64,000 nucleotides of DNA from Ideonella sp. (GTDB taxonomy: Bacteria > Pseudomonadota > Gammaproteobacteria > Burkholderiales > Burkholderiaceae_C). Under the pieces are notes generated by a model. It made no database searches. It had not been told where the DNA came from and worked only from the letters and a program-made list of their open reading frames with translations. A program made the position numbers and the translations under genes. The stretch lies in contig NZ_JADJDO010000040.1 in NCBI RefSeq assembly GCF_016702655.1, forward strand, positions 62,001-126,000. The letters run 5' to 3'. Position 1 is the stretch's first letter. The number at the start of each line of letters is the position of its first letter. Shown here piece after piece: positions 55,181-64,000 of the stretch.

Positions 55181-55927
55181 CTACGCCGACGCAGCGGCCT
55201 CCACCTGCCGCCGCACCAGCGTCGCGACTTGCGCAGCGTGCGTGCTCGGGAGGAAGTGACCCCCGCCGTCGATCGTCACGAAGCGCGATCCCGGCATCGA
55301 GGCGTGCAAGAGTTCGGCGATCTGGCTCATCGCCGGGTGCGTGCTGCCTCCGCGAACGACGGTCGTCGGAACCCCGATCGCCCGCAGCGCCTGCGGGCTG
55401 GGTTCGAACGGCGTGCCGGATGACCAGTCACGCACGTTGACCGGCGTCGTCGCGACGACGTAGGCGCGAACCTTGGGCGGCATCGCATCGAAGCTTCCCG
55501 CGCCGCCGTAGAAGTCGATGACGCCGCGCGCCGCCTCGACATCGCCCCGCTCGAAGGCTGCGAAGTAGGGCGCTGTCACGGCCTCGAACATCGCGTAGTG
55601 CCGCAGGTCCCCGGCCGCGCGCAGCAGCCCCAGAGGGTTCGCTTCGACCAGCAAGGCTCCCGGGCGTGCGGCCGCGAGCGCATGCGCGGTGCGGTCCGCA
55701 ACGGTGCCCAGCATGCGGGGGCGGCCGTGCGGTCGATGTCGGTCGTCAGTCGTCTGCGTCGTGGCGTTGCCGTCGGGCCGCGTGTCGGGCGTCGATCCGT
55801 AGCCGAGCAGGCTGGTCGTGATCGCGCGGCAGGCGCCGCCGAGTTGCGCCAGGCGCTCGGAGGTGCCAGCTCCGGGAGGAACAATGAGCCACTGCGCGAA
55901 ATCGAATGCAAGGGACTGCTCGTTCAC
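55181..55927 (-). CDS. alpha/beta hydrolase-like protein lacking the nucleophile elbow
   Basis: 248 residues. The N-terminus (WLIVPPGAGTSERLAQL), the middle (LVEANPLGLLRAAGDLRHYA), the acid strand (GVPTTVVRGGSTHPAMSQIA) and the catalytic-histidine region (TIDGGGHFLPSTH) fit the alpha/beta hydrolase fold. Between residues about 48 and 95, where a G-x-S-x-G elbow is expected, there is a short arginine-rich stretch (RHRPHGRPRMLG) and no such motif. About 20-25 residues seem to be lost or garbled, so the protein is probably inactive or the gene decaying. The frame itself is intact. Confidence 0.6.
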   Translation of the reverse strand: MNEQSLAFDFAQWLIVPPGAGTSERLAQLGGACRAITTSLLGYGSTPDTRPDGNATTQTTDDRHRPHGRPRMLGTVADRTAHALAAARPGALLVEANPLGLLRAAGDLRHYAMFEAVTAPYFAAFERGDVEAARGVIDFYGGAGSFDAMPPKVRAYVVATTPVNVRDWSSGTPFEPSPQALRAIGVPTTVVRGGSTHPAMSQIAELLHASMPGSRFVTIDGGGHFLPSTHAAQVATLVRRQVEAAASA

Positions 55928-56060
55928 GGTGTCCTCCCGACGAATGCCGGCACTGCCGCCCTGGTCCGCGCCGCATCGCTGTCGCGCCGGCCCCCGGCGA
56001 GCCGCTGCGGCACGAGCGGGGCGCCGGGCTGCCCGGGATTGCGTCGCAGCGAAGCGGCGC

Positions 56061-56672
56061 TCAGTGCCCCCCGCGCCCCGGCGGCTGCATCAGCCGGTCG
56101 GTGTAGGCGATCGCGAGCGCCGAGAACAGGAAGGTGATGTGGATCGCCGTCTGCGCGACCAGCACCTTGGTGTCGTAGGCCTCGGCATTGATGAAGGTCT
56201 TGAGAAGGTGGATGGAGCTGATGCCGATGATCGCCGTCGCCAGCTTGACCTTGAGCACCGACGCGTTGACGTGGCTCAGCCATTCGGGCTGGTCGGGATG
56301 GCCTTCGAGGTTCATGCGCGCGACGAAGGTCTCGTAGCCACCGACGATGACCATCACGAGCAGGTTGGAGATCATCACGACGTCGATCAGGCCGAGCACG
56401 ACGAGCATGATGATGGTCTCGCTCAGGCCGCCCGCGCCGCCGTCGTAGCCCACTGCCGCGACGAGCATGTCGATCGCCTTCTGGTCGCCGAAGGCAGCCT
56501 CGATCAGGTGCGTGAGTTCGACCCAGAAGTGGAACACGTAGACGCACTGCGCCAGCACCAGCCCCAGGTACAGCGGCACCTGCAGCCAGCGCGACATGAA
56601 GATCAGGCGCGGCAGGGGCCGCATCGGGCCAGGAGCGTTGACGGTGGCCGGGGGCTTGGTGCTCAGCGACAT
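56061..56672 (-). CDS. UPF0114/YqhA-family inner-membrane protein
   Basis: 203 residues with three or four hydrophobic segments. The family's conserved parts are clear: FMSRWLQVPLYLGLVLAQCV, then IIMLVVLGLIDVVMISNLLV, MVIVGGYETFVARM and LKVKLATAIIGISSIHLL. Function is unknown; it is a conserved integral membrane protein. ATG 56672 gives the normal start (SLSTKPPAT), and the 14 codons open upstream are discounted. It is divergent from the acetyl-CoA synthetase gene. Confidence 0.88.
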   Translation of the reverse strand: MSLSTKPPATVNAPGPMRPLPRLIFMSRWLQVPLYLGLVLAQCVYVFHFWVELTHLIEAAFGDQKAIDMLVAAVGYDGGAGGLSETIIMLVVLGLIDVVMISNLLVMVIVGGYETFVARMNLEGHPDQPEWLSHVNASVLKVKLATAIIGISSIHLLKTFINAEAYDTKVLVAQTAIHITFLFSALAIAYTDRLMQPPGRGGH

Positions 56673-56712
56673 GACGGGTGGCGGACTCTGTGGGGGGGCG
56701 ACGGCGCCGCGC

Positions 56713-56740
56713 ATTGTAGAGGCCGCTCGTTTAGAGTAAG
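56713..56740 (-). promoter_or_regulatory. possible promoter of the UPF0114 gene
   Basis: On the minus strand TACAAT (56713-56718) is a five-of-six -10 box about 40 bp before the ATG, in the same TACAATGCGC context as the promoter at 42500. The -35 is poor (CCTTAC or similar at about 56736). The remaining divergent region to acsA at 56803 shows no clear boxes, only GGAG as ribosome site of acsA. Confidence 0.4.
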
Positions 56741-56802
56741 GCGTTCGTAAGAGCGCCGGCCTAAGGTCGCGCCCTGATCAAAGCCCTTCACCGGAGACAA
56801 GC

Positions 56803-58785
<1,983 letters not shown>

Positions 58786-58890
58786 TCGAGGCGGCGCAGC
58801 CGCGGCGCCGGAACGGCGCGTGCGGGGTTCCGGCGCAGGCTAACTTGCGCGCCAGCGCGAGTTAAGGCGCGAAGCGCCGGCCGAAGCCAC
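58786..58890. repeat. three hairpins directly behind acsA
   Basis: GCGCCGGAAC (58805-58814) and GTTCCGGCGC (58827-58836) form a perfect 10-bp stem with 12-nt loop. TAACTTGCGC (58841-58850) pairs with GCGCGAGTTA (58855-58864) with one mismatch. GGCGC-GAA-GCGCC lies at 58867-58879. The first may act as terminator or mRNA end protector for acsA, but no T-run follows. This 105-bp block separates the two copies of the acsA 3' end. Confidence 0.6.
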
Positions 58891-58929
58891 AATCCGGCGA
58901 TCCTGGAGCAGTTGGCCCAGGCCAACTGA
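58891..58929 (+). pseudogene. second, diverged copy of the acsA 3' end
   Basis: Twelve codons plus TGA read NPAILEQLAQAN, against NPAILDQLAQAN at the real acsA end (58747-58785). The bases differ at six of the 39 positions, all of them third codon positions; five changes are silent and the sixth is Asp to Glu. That pattern suggests the copy descends from a tail that evolved as coding sequence, rather than from a recent duplication followed by decay. Upstream of 58891 there is no acsA similarity. Confidence 0.75.
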
Positions 58930-58962
58930 GCGAGGGCGCGGCGCCGGGCATTGGGTGGCGCG

Positions 58963-59200
58963 GCAAGGGCGCGCCCGGGCAGGCTGCGGCGCTTCGGTTC
59001 GGCGGTCGGCGCGTTGCGCCGACTCCCCGCGATGCTCGGTCTCGCGGCCCCGCCGCGAAACTCGCTGCGCTCACTGCGTTCGCTACGCTCAAACATCGCG
59101 GCGAGTCAGTTTACGAAGCGCGCTTGCGCGCGCGGGCCGCGAGCCCTCCGCTCGCGGCGCCTCACAAGGCGCGCCGCAGCCTGCCCGGGCGCGCCCTTGC
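58963..59200 (-). repeat. 238-bp element with perfect 30-bp terminal inverted repeats (copy 1)
   Basis: The left end (58963-58992, starting GCAAGGGCGCGCCCGGGC) and the right end (59171-59200) are exact reverse complements over 30 bp. The 178-bp interior is itself full of stems (GTCGGCGC-GTT-GCGCCGAC; CCGCGAG...CTCGCGG) and has short periodic GAGCG.AG.GA units at about 59065-59098. Read on minus, its interior aligns over about 150 bp with that of copy 2. It resembles a MITE or large structured-RNA element; no transposase is present. Confidence 0.8.
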
Positions 59201-59269
59201 GGAGACGTTGGCGTTTCGCGAAGAGAACACCCTCGGCCTCATCGCGCATCACCACGCTTCCCAGAGGTC

Positions 59270-59493
59270 GCGGGCGGGTCGCCGGCAGGGCGCCTGATGC
59301 AACGCCGAGGAGCGGAGATCTCGCGGCCGCGCGCGCAGCGCGCATCGTGATTCTCACTCGGCGCGCTTGTCCGAGCGCAGTGAACGCAGTGAACAAAGCG
59401 AGTTGCGCGCCGGGCCGCGAGATCGAGCACCACAGGGGACCCCGCCCGCAGGGCGGGGCGTTGCGTCCGTTGCCCTGCCGGCGGCCCGCCCGC
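59270..59493 (+). repeat. 224-bp element with imperfect 37-bp terminal inverted repeats (copy 2)
   Basis: Arms 59270-59306 and 59457-59493 pair with about 32 of 37 matches (21 of 22 in the outer part, GCGGGCGGGTCGCCGGCAGG...). A nested perfect 12-bp pair GATCTCGCGGCC/GGCCGCGAGATC lies at 59317-59328 and 59413-59424. The centre carries GAGCGCAGTGAACGCAGTGA periodic units. It is in opposite orientation to copy 1, and the interiors are homologous while the terminal arms differ, as if pairing rather than sequence were conserved. With copy 1 it fills most of the gap 58786-59531. Confidence 0.75.
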
Positions 59494-59531
59494 GGCCGAG
59501 CGCACTCGAACCTCGCCCGCGCGAGTGTCGA

Positions 59532-60332
59532 TCACTCCGCCTCAAGTGTCCCGTGCCGCCCCGCACCCAGAGCGAATCGCGTCGCGCCTGCGACGGCCTC
59601 GCCCGAAGCAAGTGTCTGCAGGCCGAGCGCGAACTCGGAGGCCATCGCCTCGCGCATCGGCAGGCCCGCCTGGCCGAGCGCGCTCGCGCGGTCGTTGCGC
59701 AGGCATTGCTGCGGGAAGGCAGCAATCTGGCGCGCCAGATCGTGCGCCGCGGCCAGCGCCTGCCCCGCCGGCACCTTGCGGTTGGCGAGACCGATGTGCA
59801 GCGCTTCGTCGGCCTTCACCGCGCGGCCGGTGAGGATTAGGTCGAGCGCGCGGCTCTGGCCGATCAGGCGCGGCAGGCGGGCCGTGCCACCGTCGATCAG
59901 CGGCACGCCCCAGCGCCGGCAGAAGATGCCGAAGACGGCCGTCTCGTCGATGACGCGCAGGTCGCACCAGAGCGCGAGCTCCATGCCGCCGGCAACGGCC
60001 GGGCCCGCGATGGCGGCAATGACGGGCTTGGACAGGCGCAGCCTCGACGGGCCCATCGGCGCGTCGGCCTCCAGATCGGGGTTCAGCGGCAGCGCGCTGG
60101 ATGGATCGTCCAGGCCGGCCGCGACGACCTTCAGGTCCGCGCCCGCGCAGAAGCACGCTCCGGCGCCGGTCAGTACCGCGACGCTGGCATCGGGCCGGGC
60201 ATCGAACTCGCGAAAGACCTCGGACAGTCGGCGCGCCGCAGGGCCGTCGACCGCATTGCGCACCTGCGGACGATTGATCGTGACGGTCCAGACCGGGCCG
60301 TCCACGTCGACGAGCACGCTGTCGATGGTCAT
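59532..60332 (-). CDS. enoyl-CoA hydratase/isomerase family protein
   Basis: 266 residues of the crotonase superfamily. The oxyanion-hole motifs are GACFCAGADLKVVAA and the later VAGGMELALWCDLRV; GVPLIDGGTARLPRLIG follows. In the hydratase subgroup two glutamates are used; here the second region has IDGG, so an isomerase, hydrolase or other crotonase activity is equally possible. ATG 60332 is preceded by AGGAGG. The same frame stays open far upstream only as antisense of the liv genes. It is divergent from livH. Confidence 0.9.
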   Translation of the reverse strand: MTIDSVLVDVDGPVWTVTINRPQVRNAVDGPAARRLSEVFREFDARPDASVAVLTGAGACFCAGADLKVVAAGLDDPSSALPLNPDLEADAPMGPSRLRLSKPVIAAIAGPAVAGGMELALWCDLRVIDETAVFGIFCRRWGVPLIDGGTARLPRLIGQSRALDLILTGRAVKADEALHIGLANRKVPAGQALAAAHDLARQIAAFPQQCLRNDRASALGQAGLPMREAMASEFALGLQTLASGEAVAGATRFALGAGRHGTLEAE

Positions 60333-60512
60333 CGCTCCTCCTGTCGGCTGCCAGCGCGGCATTGAAACACGGCCTCGCGCTGCGGGTTTACGCGCGCGCC
60401 GCAGCGGGGCCCGGTTTGGTACAAAGCGCCTGCGCCGTTGCCGGTCTCCACGGGCCGCCTGGCAGTACGCGCAAGGCATCGACTCCACCGCACGACCAGG
60501 CCAGGGCCAGGA

Positions 60513-61388
60513 TTGCAGCTCCTCCAGATCATCATCAGCGGTGTCGCGCAGGGTTGCATCTACGGCCTGATCGCGCTCGGCTTCGTGTTGATCTACAAGG
60601 CCACCGAGACGGTGAGCTTCGCGCAGGGTGACCTGATGATGGTCGGCGCCTTCATCGGGCTGGCCTGCATGACCTTCCTCGGTTTTCCCTACTGGCTCGC
60701 CGTGCCGGCGGCGATCGCGGCGATGGCGCTGCTCGGTTTCGCGACCGAGCGCCTCGTGATCCGACCGATCCTCGGCGAGCCGGCGTTCTCGATCGTGATG
60801 CTGACCGTGGGCATCGGCTACGTGGCGCGCGGCCTGATCACGATGATCCCAGGCATCGGCACCGAGACGCATGCGCTGCCGGTGCCCTACAAGGACGCGA
60901 CGCTGCACGCCGCAGGCCTGGTGATGGCGGCCGAGCAACTCGTCGTGATCGGCGCGACGGCGTTGCTGTGCGCCGCGCTGTTCGTGCTGTTCCGGTACAC
61001 GCGCGTCGGCGTTGCGATGCAGGCGGCGTCGCAGAACCAGATCGCGGCCTACTACATGGGGATTCCGGTCAAGCGCCTGAACGCGCTCGTCTGGGCGCTC
61101 GCGGCAATGGTGGCCGCGCTCGCCGGGCTGCTGCTGGCGCCGATCACCTTCGTGCACGCCAACATGGGCTTCGTCGGCCTGAAGGCGTTTCCGGCGGCGG
61201 TGGTCGGCGGTTTCGGCAGCCTGCCGGGCGCGATCGTCGGCGGGCTCGTGATCGGGATCGTCGAATCGAGCGCCGGCTTCTACCTGCCCGAGGGTTTCAA
61301 GGACGTTGCGGCCTATGTCGTCGTGCTGATCATGCTCGCGCTGCGGCCGAACGGGCTGTTCGGCGAGAAGCTGCGCAAGAAGGTATAG
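60513..61388 (+). CDS. livH: branched-chain amino-acid type ABC permease LivH
   Basis: 291 residues with about eight membrane segments. The N-terminus GVAQGCIYGLIALGFVLIYK, and GDLMMVGAF, are typical of LivH; the EAA-like loop includes GVAMQAASQNQIAAYYMGI. TTG 60513 is the likely start, since it leads straight to LQLLQIIISG as in homologues; the frame is open from 60438 but the added residues are basic and unlike the family. The LivH-M-G-F set imports branched-chain amino acids or, in Burkholderiales, often other carboxylates or amides. The binding protein LivK is not in the window. Confidence 0.9.
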   Translation: MQLLQIIISGVAQGCIYGLIALGFVLIYKATETVSFAQGDLMMVGAFIGLACMTFLGFPYWLAVPAAIAAMALLGFATERLVIRPILGEPAFSIVMLTVGIGYVARGLITMIPGIGTETHALPVPYKDATLHAAGLVMAAEQLVVIGATALLCAALFVLFRYTRVGVAMQAASQNQIAAYYMGIPVKRLNALVWALAAMVAALAGLLLAPITFVHANMGFVGLKAFPAAVVGGFGSLPGAIVGGLVIGIVESSAGFYLPEGFKDVAAYVVVLIMLALRPNGLFGEKLRKKV

Positions 61389-61403
61389 CCCGGGCAGCAG
61401 CGT

Positions 61404-62480
61404 ATGCGCTTCATCTTCAAGACCAGCTACGACCAGGACATCGCCCTGGCCAAGCACGCCGGGCATCGCTTCTGGTACGGCGCTCTGCTCGTCGCGCTCG
61501 TCGCGGCACCCTGGATCGTCTCGGAATACGCGCTGTCGCAACTGACCTTCATCCTGATCTACGGCATCGTCGGCCTGGGGCTGATGCTGCTGGCCGGCTT
61601 CACCGGGCTGTTCTCGATCGGCCACGCGGCCTTTCTCGGCGTCGGCGCCTACACCGAGGCGGTGCTCGCGGCCAAGGGCTGGCCGTTCCCGCTGTCGATG
61701 GCGATGGCCTGTGTGTTGTCGGCGGCGGTCGGCGTCGTCGTCGGCCTGCCGGCGCTGCGCGTCAAGGGCATCTACCTCGGCATCGCGACGCTCGCGTTCG
61801 GCTTCATCGTCGAGGAGGTGCTGGCGCGCTGGGAGTCGGTGACGGGCGGCAATGGCGGGCTCTCGGTCAAGGGCATGGCGCTCGCCGGCTGGCAGGTCGG
61901 CTCGGGCGCGGAGTTCTACCTCGTCTGCCTGGTCCTGGCGGTGCTCTCCACGCTCGCGGTGCTCAACCTGCTGCGCTCGCCCACCGGGCGCGCCTTCGTC
62001 GCGATCCGCGACTCGGAGATCTCGGCGCAGAGCATGGGCATCCACCTCGCGCGCACCAAGTCGCTCTCGTTCGCGATCTCGGCCGCGCTGGCCGGGCTCG
62101 GCGGCGCGTTGTATGCGCACAAGATCAGCTTCCTGTCGCCGGAGCAGTTCAACATCATCCAGTCGATCGACCTGCTGCTGCTGGTCGTGATCGGTGGTCT
62201 CGGCTCGGTGCATGGCGCTTTCCTGGGCGCGATCTTCCTGATCGCGATGCCGCAGCTCATCGCCCTCGGCAAGGATGCGCTGCCGCCGGCCATCGGCCAG
62301 GCGGCCGGCCTGCAGGGTGTGGTCTACGGCACGGTGCTGATCCTGTTCGTGCTCTTCGAGCCGATGGGCCTGTACGGGCGCTGGCTCAAGGTGCGGACCT
62401 GGTTCCAGCTCGCGCCCTTCTACCGCAAGGGCCTGTTCAAGCGCCAGAAGTCGTTCCAGAAGAGCGACCGGGTGAGATGA
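61404..62480 (+). CDS. livM: branched-chain amino-acid type ABC permease LivM
   Basis: 358 residues with about nine membrane segments. It has the LivM hallmarks GLGLMLLAGFTGLFSIGHAA and LPALRVKGIYLGIATLAFGF, and the coupling loop RAFVAIRDSEISAQSMGI. It forms the channel with LivH. The N-terminus (about 25 residues before the first helix) and the basic C-terminus are cytoplasmic by prediction. It starts 15 bp behind livH; an 79-bp repeat separates it from livG. Confidence 0.93.
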   Translation: MRFIFKTSYDQDIALAKHAGHRFWYGALLVALVAAPWIVSEYALSQLTFILIYGIVGLGLMLLAGFTGLFSIGHAAFLGVGAYTEAVLAAKGWPFPLSMAMACVLSAAVGVVVGLPALRVKGIYLGIATLAFGFIVEEVLARWESVTGGNGGLSVKGMALAGWQVGSGAEFYLVCLVLAVLSTLAVLNLLRSPTGRAFVAIRDSEISAQSMGIHLARTKSLSFAISAALAGLGGALYAHKISFLSPEQFNIIQSIDLLLLVVIGGLGSVHGAFLGAIFLIAMPQLIALGKDALPPAIGQAAGLQGVVYGTVLILFVLFEPMGLYGRWLKVRTWFQLAPFYRKGLFKRQKSFQKSDRVR

Positions 62481-62559
62481 CGACCCCCACGCTCACTGCG
62501 TTCGCTGCCCCCCGAGGGGGCGCGCGCCCCCTTGGGGCGGCCCGGCGGAGGCGCGAGCG
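62481..62559. repeat. REP-like unit between livM and livG
   Basis: ACCCCCACGCTCACTGCGTT, then GCCCCCCGAGGGGGC and CCTTGGGGCGGCCCGGCGG: this is the clearest full unit of the dispersed family, with two hairpins. It lies between co-oriented genes of one operon, so it may change the relative level of permease and ATPase mRNA. Confidence 0.75.
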
Positions 62560-63375
62560 ATGACTGTCGAGCTTGCGCTGCTCTCGGCGCGCCACCTGAG
62601 CGTGCGCTTCGGCGGTGTGCTTGCCGTCAGCGACGTGAGCTTCGACGTGCGCCAAGGCGAGGTCTTCACGCTCATCGGCCCCAACGGCGCCGGCAAGACG
62701 ACGGTCTTCAACCTGATCAGCCGCATCTACACGCCGACCCAGGGCGAGATCGCCTTCGACGGGCGGCCGCTGACGCGCATCGCGCCGCACGAGATCGCCG
62801 CGCTGGGCATTGCGCGCACCTTCCAGAACATCGAGCTCTTCGAGCATGCGAGCGTGCTGCAGAACCTGCTGATCGGGCGCCACCGGCATCGCAGCAACCC
62901 GCTCTGGCGCGAGATCCTGTTCACCGGCAGCGTGCGCGCCGCCGAGCGTGCGACGCGCGAGGCCGTCGAGCAGGTGATCGACTTCCTCGACCTGCAGCAT
63001 TACCGCGATTCGATCGTTGCCGGGCTTCCCTATGGCGTGCGCAAGGTGGTCGAGCTCGCGCGTGCGCTCGCGACCGAGCCCAGGCTGTTGCTGCTGGATG
63101 AACCCTCGTCGGGCCTGAACGTCGAGGAAACCGGCGACATGGCGTTCTGGATTCAGGACATCCAGTCCGACCTCGGCATCACGGTGCTGATGGTCGAGCA
63201 CGACATGTCGCTCGTCTCCAAGGTGTCGGACCGCGTGCTCGCGATGAGCCAGGGCCAGGTGCTCGCGCTCGGCACGCCGGCCGAGGTGCAGGCGCACCCT
63301 GGCGTGATCGAGGCCTATCTCGGCACGGCCGGCGACGCGGCTTCGCTGCGGCGCGACAAGGCGGGCGTGCGATGA
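62560..63375 (+). CDS. livG: branched-chain amino-acid type ABC ATPase LivG
   Basis: 271 residues. Walker A is GPNGAGKTTVFN, Walker B LLLLDEPSSGLN, and the H-loop is VEHDM. The signature loop reads LPYGVRKVVELARAL, differing from the usual LSGGQ, as is common in LivG. The C-terminal extension (GTPAEVQAHPGVIEAYLG) is typical of the LivG subgroup. It provides one of the two ATPase subunits for LivH-LivM. Its stop overlaps the livF start by 4 bp. Confidence 0.95.
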   Translation: MTVELALLSARHLSVRFGGVLAVSDVSFDVRQGEVFTLIGPNGAGKTTVFNLISRIYTPTQGEIAFDGRPLTRIAPHEIAALGIARTFQNIELFEHASVLQNLLIGRHRHRSNPLWREILFTGSVRAAERATREAVEQVIDFLDLQHYRDSIVAGLPYGVRKVVELARALATEPRLLLLDEPSSGLNVEETGDMAFWIQDIQSDLGITVLMVEHDMSLVSKVSDRVLAMSQGQVLALGTPAEVQAHPGVIEAYLGTAGDAASLRRDKAGVR

Positions 63376-64000
63376 GCGAAGCCGGATCCGTTCTCACGCT
63401 GACCAACGTCGAGAGCGCCTACGGGCCGATCCGCGCGATCCGCGGCGTGAGCCTGCGCGTGCGTGCGGGCGAGATCGCGACCGTGCTCGGCGCCAACGGC
63501 GCGGGCAAGTCGACGATCCTGAAGACGATCTCCGGCATCATCGATCCGCGCAAGGGCACGATCGAGTTCGGCGGCGAGGACATCACGGCGCAGGACCCGG
63601 CGCATATCGTGCAGCGCGGCGTCTCGCATGTGCCCGAGGGGCGCGAGGTGTTCCCGCTGCTGTCGGTGCGCGACAACCTGATGATGGGCGCCTACACGCG
63701 CCGCGACCGCGACGCGGTGGCGCGCGACCTCGAGCTCGTCTACGGCTACTTTCCGATCCTCAAGGAGCGCCATCGGCAGGATGCCGGGCTGCTCTCGGGC
63801 GGGCAGCAGCAGATGCTCGCGATCTCGCGCGCGATCATGGCCGCGCCGCAACTGATCCTGCTCGACGAGCCGAGCCTCGGCTTGTCGCCGCTGCTGACCC
63901 ACGAGATCTTCCACATCGTCGTGCGCATCAACCGCGAGCGCGGGACGACGATGCTGCTCGTCGAGCAGAACGCCAACATGGCGCTCAACGTCGCCGACTA
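63372..64000 (+). CDS. livF: branched-chain amino-acid type ABC ATPase LivF (3' end outside window)
   Basis: The first 209 codons are seen; the frame is open at the window edge. Walker A is GANGAGKSTIL, the signature LSGGQQQMLAISRA, Walker B LILLDEPSLGLSP, and the H-loop region VEQNANMAL. PEGREVFPLLSVRDNLMMGA is typical of LivF. Normal LivF is about 235-265 residues, so some 25-55 residues are missing. ATGA overlap with livG shows translational coupling. Confidence 0.95.
   Translation, partial: MSEAGSVLTLTNVESAYGPIRAIRGVSLRVRAGEIATVLGANGAGKSTILKTISGIIDPRKGTIEFGGEDITAQDPAHIVQRGVSHVPEGREVFPLLSVRDNLMMGAYTRRDRDAVARDLELVYGYFPILKERHRQDAGLLSGGQQQMLAISRAIMAAPQLILLDEPSLGLSPLLTHEIFHIVVRINRERGTTMLLVEQNANMALNVAD

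Noticed and set aside
55598..56137. Plus-strand frame of 179 codons over the hydrolase gene
   Set aside because: Arginine-rich antisense shadow without motif.
59040..59400. Small frames encoding SERSERSE-like peptides on both strands
   Set aside because: They are translations of the periodic core of the two palindromic elements, lack ribosome sites and read on both strands; treated as repeat, not genes.
60333..60512. Promoter for livH at GGTTTGGTACAAAG
   Set aside because: TACAAA resembles a -10 but no -35 lies at 16-18 bp; too weak to list as a feature.
59532..62213. 893-codon minus-strand frame as one large protein
   Set aside because: Only its last 266 codons (from ATG 60332 with AGGAGG) encode a family protein; the rest is antisense to livH and livM.

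Overview
The window is very GC-rich, densely coded bacterial chromosome with strong G/C bias at third codon positions. Gene content points to a betaproteobacterium of the order Burkholderiales, probably near Rubrivivax, Leptothrix or Methylibium: ABC_sub_bind and DUF2917 proteins, a surE-pcm-nlpD cluster, branched-chain amino-acid type (Liv) ABC transport, and intergenic repeats of the type seen in that group. The placement is inference. There is no rRNA, CRISPR array, prophage or insertion sequence; one tRNA gene is present.

Layout. 1-7090: distal flagellar rod, ring and hook genes flgG-H-I-J-K-L, after the tail of an upstream gene. 7137-19509: a signalling block with an HDOD/degenerate-EAL protein, a giant multi-PAS HisKA_2 kinase followed by an ANTAR response regulator (RNA-binding antitermination output), a second histidine kinase on the other strand, a free Hpt protein, a REC-PAS-GGDEF-EAL protein and a GGEEF diguanylate cyclase. 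19616-22818: a periplasmic triple-repeat protein, tRNA-Ser(UGA), apaH and a CNNM/CorC-type membrane protein. 22845-29891: a divergent acyl-CoA catabolic cluster (two acyl-CoA dehydrogenase subunits, Zn-alcohol dehydrogenase and quinone reductase on minus; MFE-2-like SDR and acyl-CoA ligase on plus). 29907-36116: a substrate-binding protein, an alkylation-repair pair (ogt and a fused Ada-AlkA) and a NarL-type two-component pair, all minus. 36222-41201: surE-pcm-nlpD-patatin/porin (PlpD-like), each overlapping the next by 4 bp. 41226-44709: a three-gene lipoprotein operon with its own promoter, a YciO/Sua5-like protein, a LysR regulator and a DUF2917 protein. 44710-51661: a calcium/cation exchanger coupled to a complete Mrp antiporter operon (fused AB, C, D, E, F, G). 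51699-56672: class I fumarase, a permuted class III CoA-transferase, a frameshifted small lipoprotein, a degenerate alpha/beta hydrolase and a UPF0114 membrane protein. 56803-64000: acetyl-CoA synthetase, a 750-bp repeat-filled gap, an enoyl-CoA hydratase and livH-M-G-F (livF runs off the end).

The most unusual non-coding signals are (i) two homologous 220-240 bp elements with long terminal inverted repeats in opposite orientation behind acsA, next to a second diverged copy of the acsA 3' end; (ii) a family of C-rich palindromic repeats between genes, once forming the 5' end of nlpD and once as a perfect 87-bp tandem duplication; (iii) a 42-codon ORF directly behind a good sigma-70 promoter. 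The most unusual protein-level signals are the HisKA_2/ANTAR pair, a GGDEF domain with about 19 residues inserted between inhibitory site and active-site motif, the circularly permuted CoA-transferase and the fused Ada-AlkA. The signalling block behind the flagellar genes suggests co-regulation of motility and cyclic-di-GMP; this is inferred from position.
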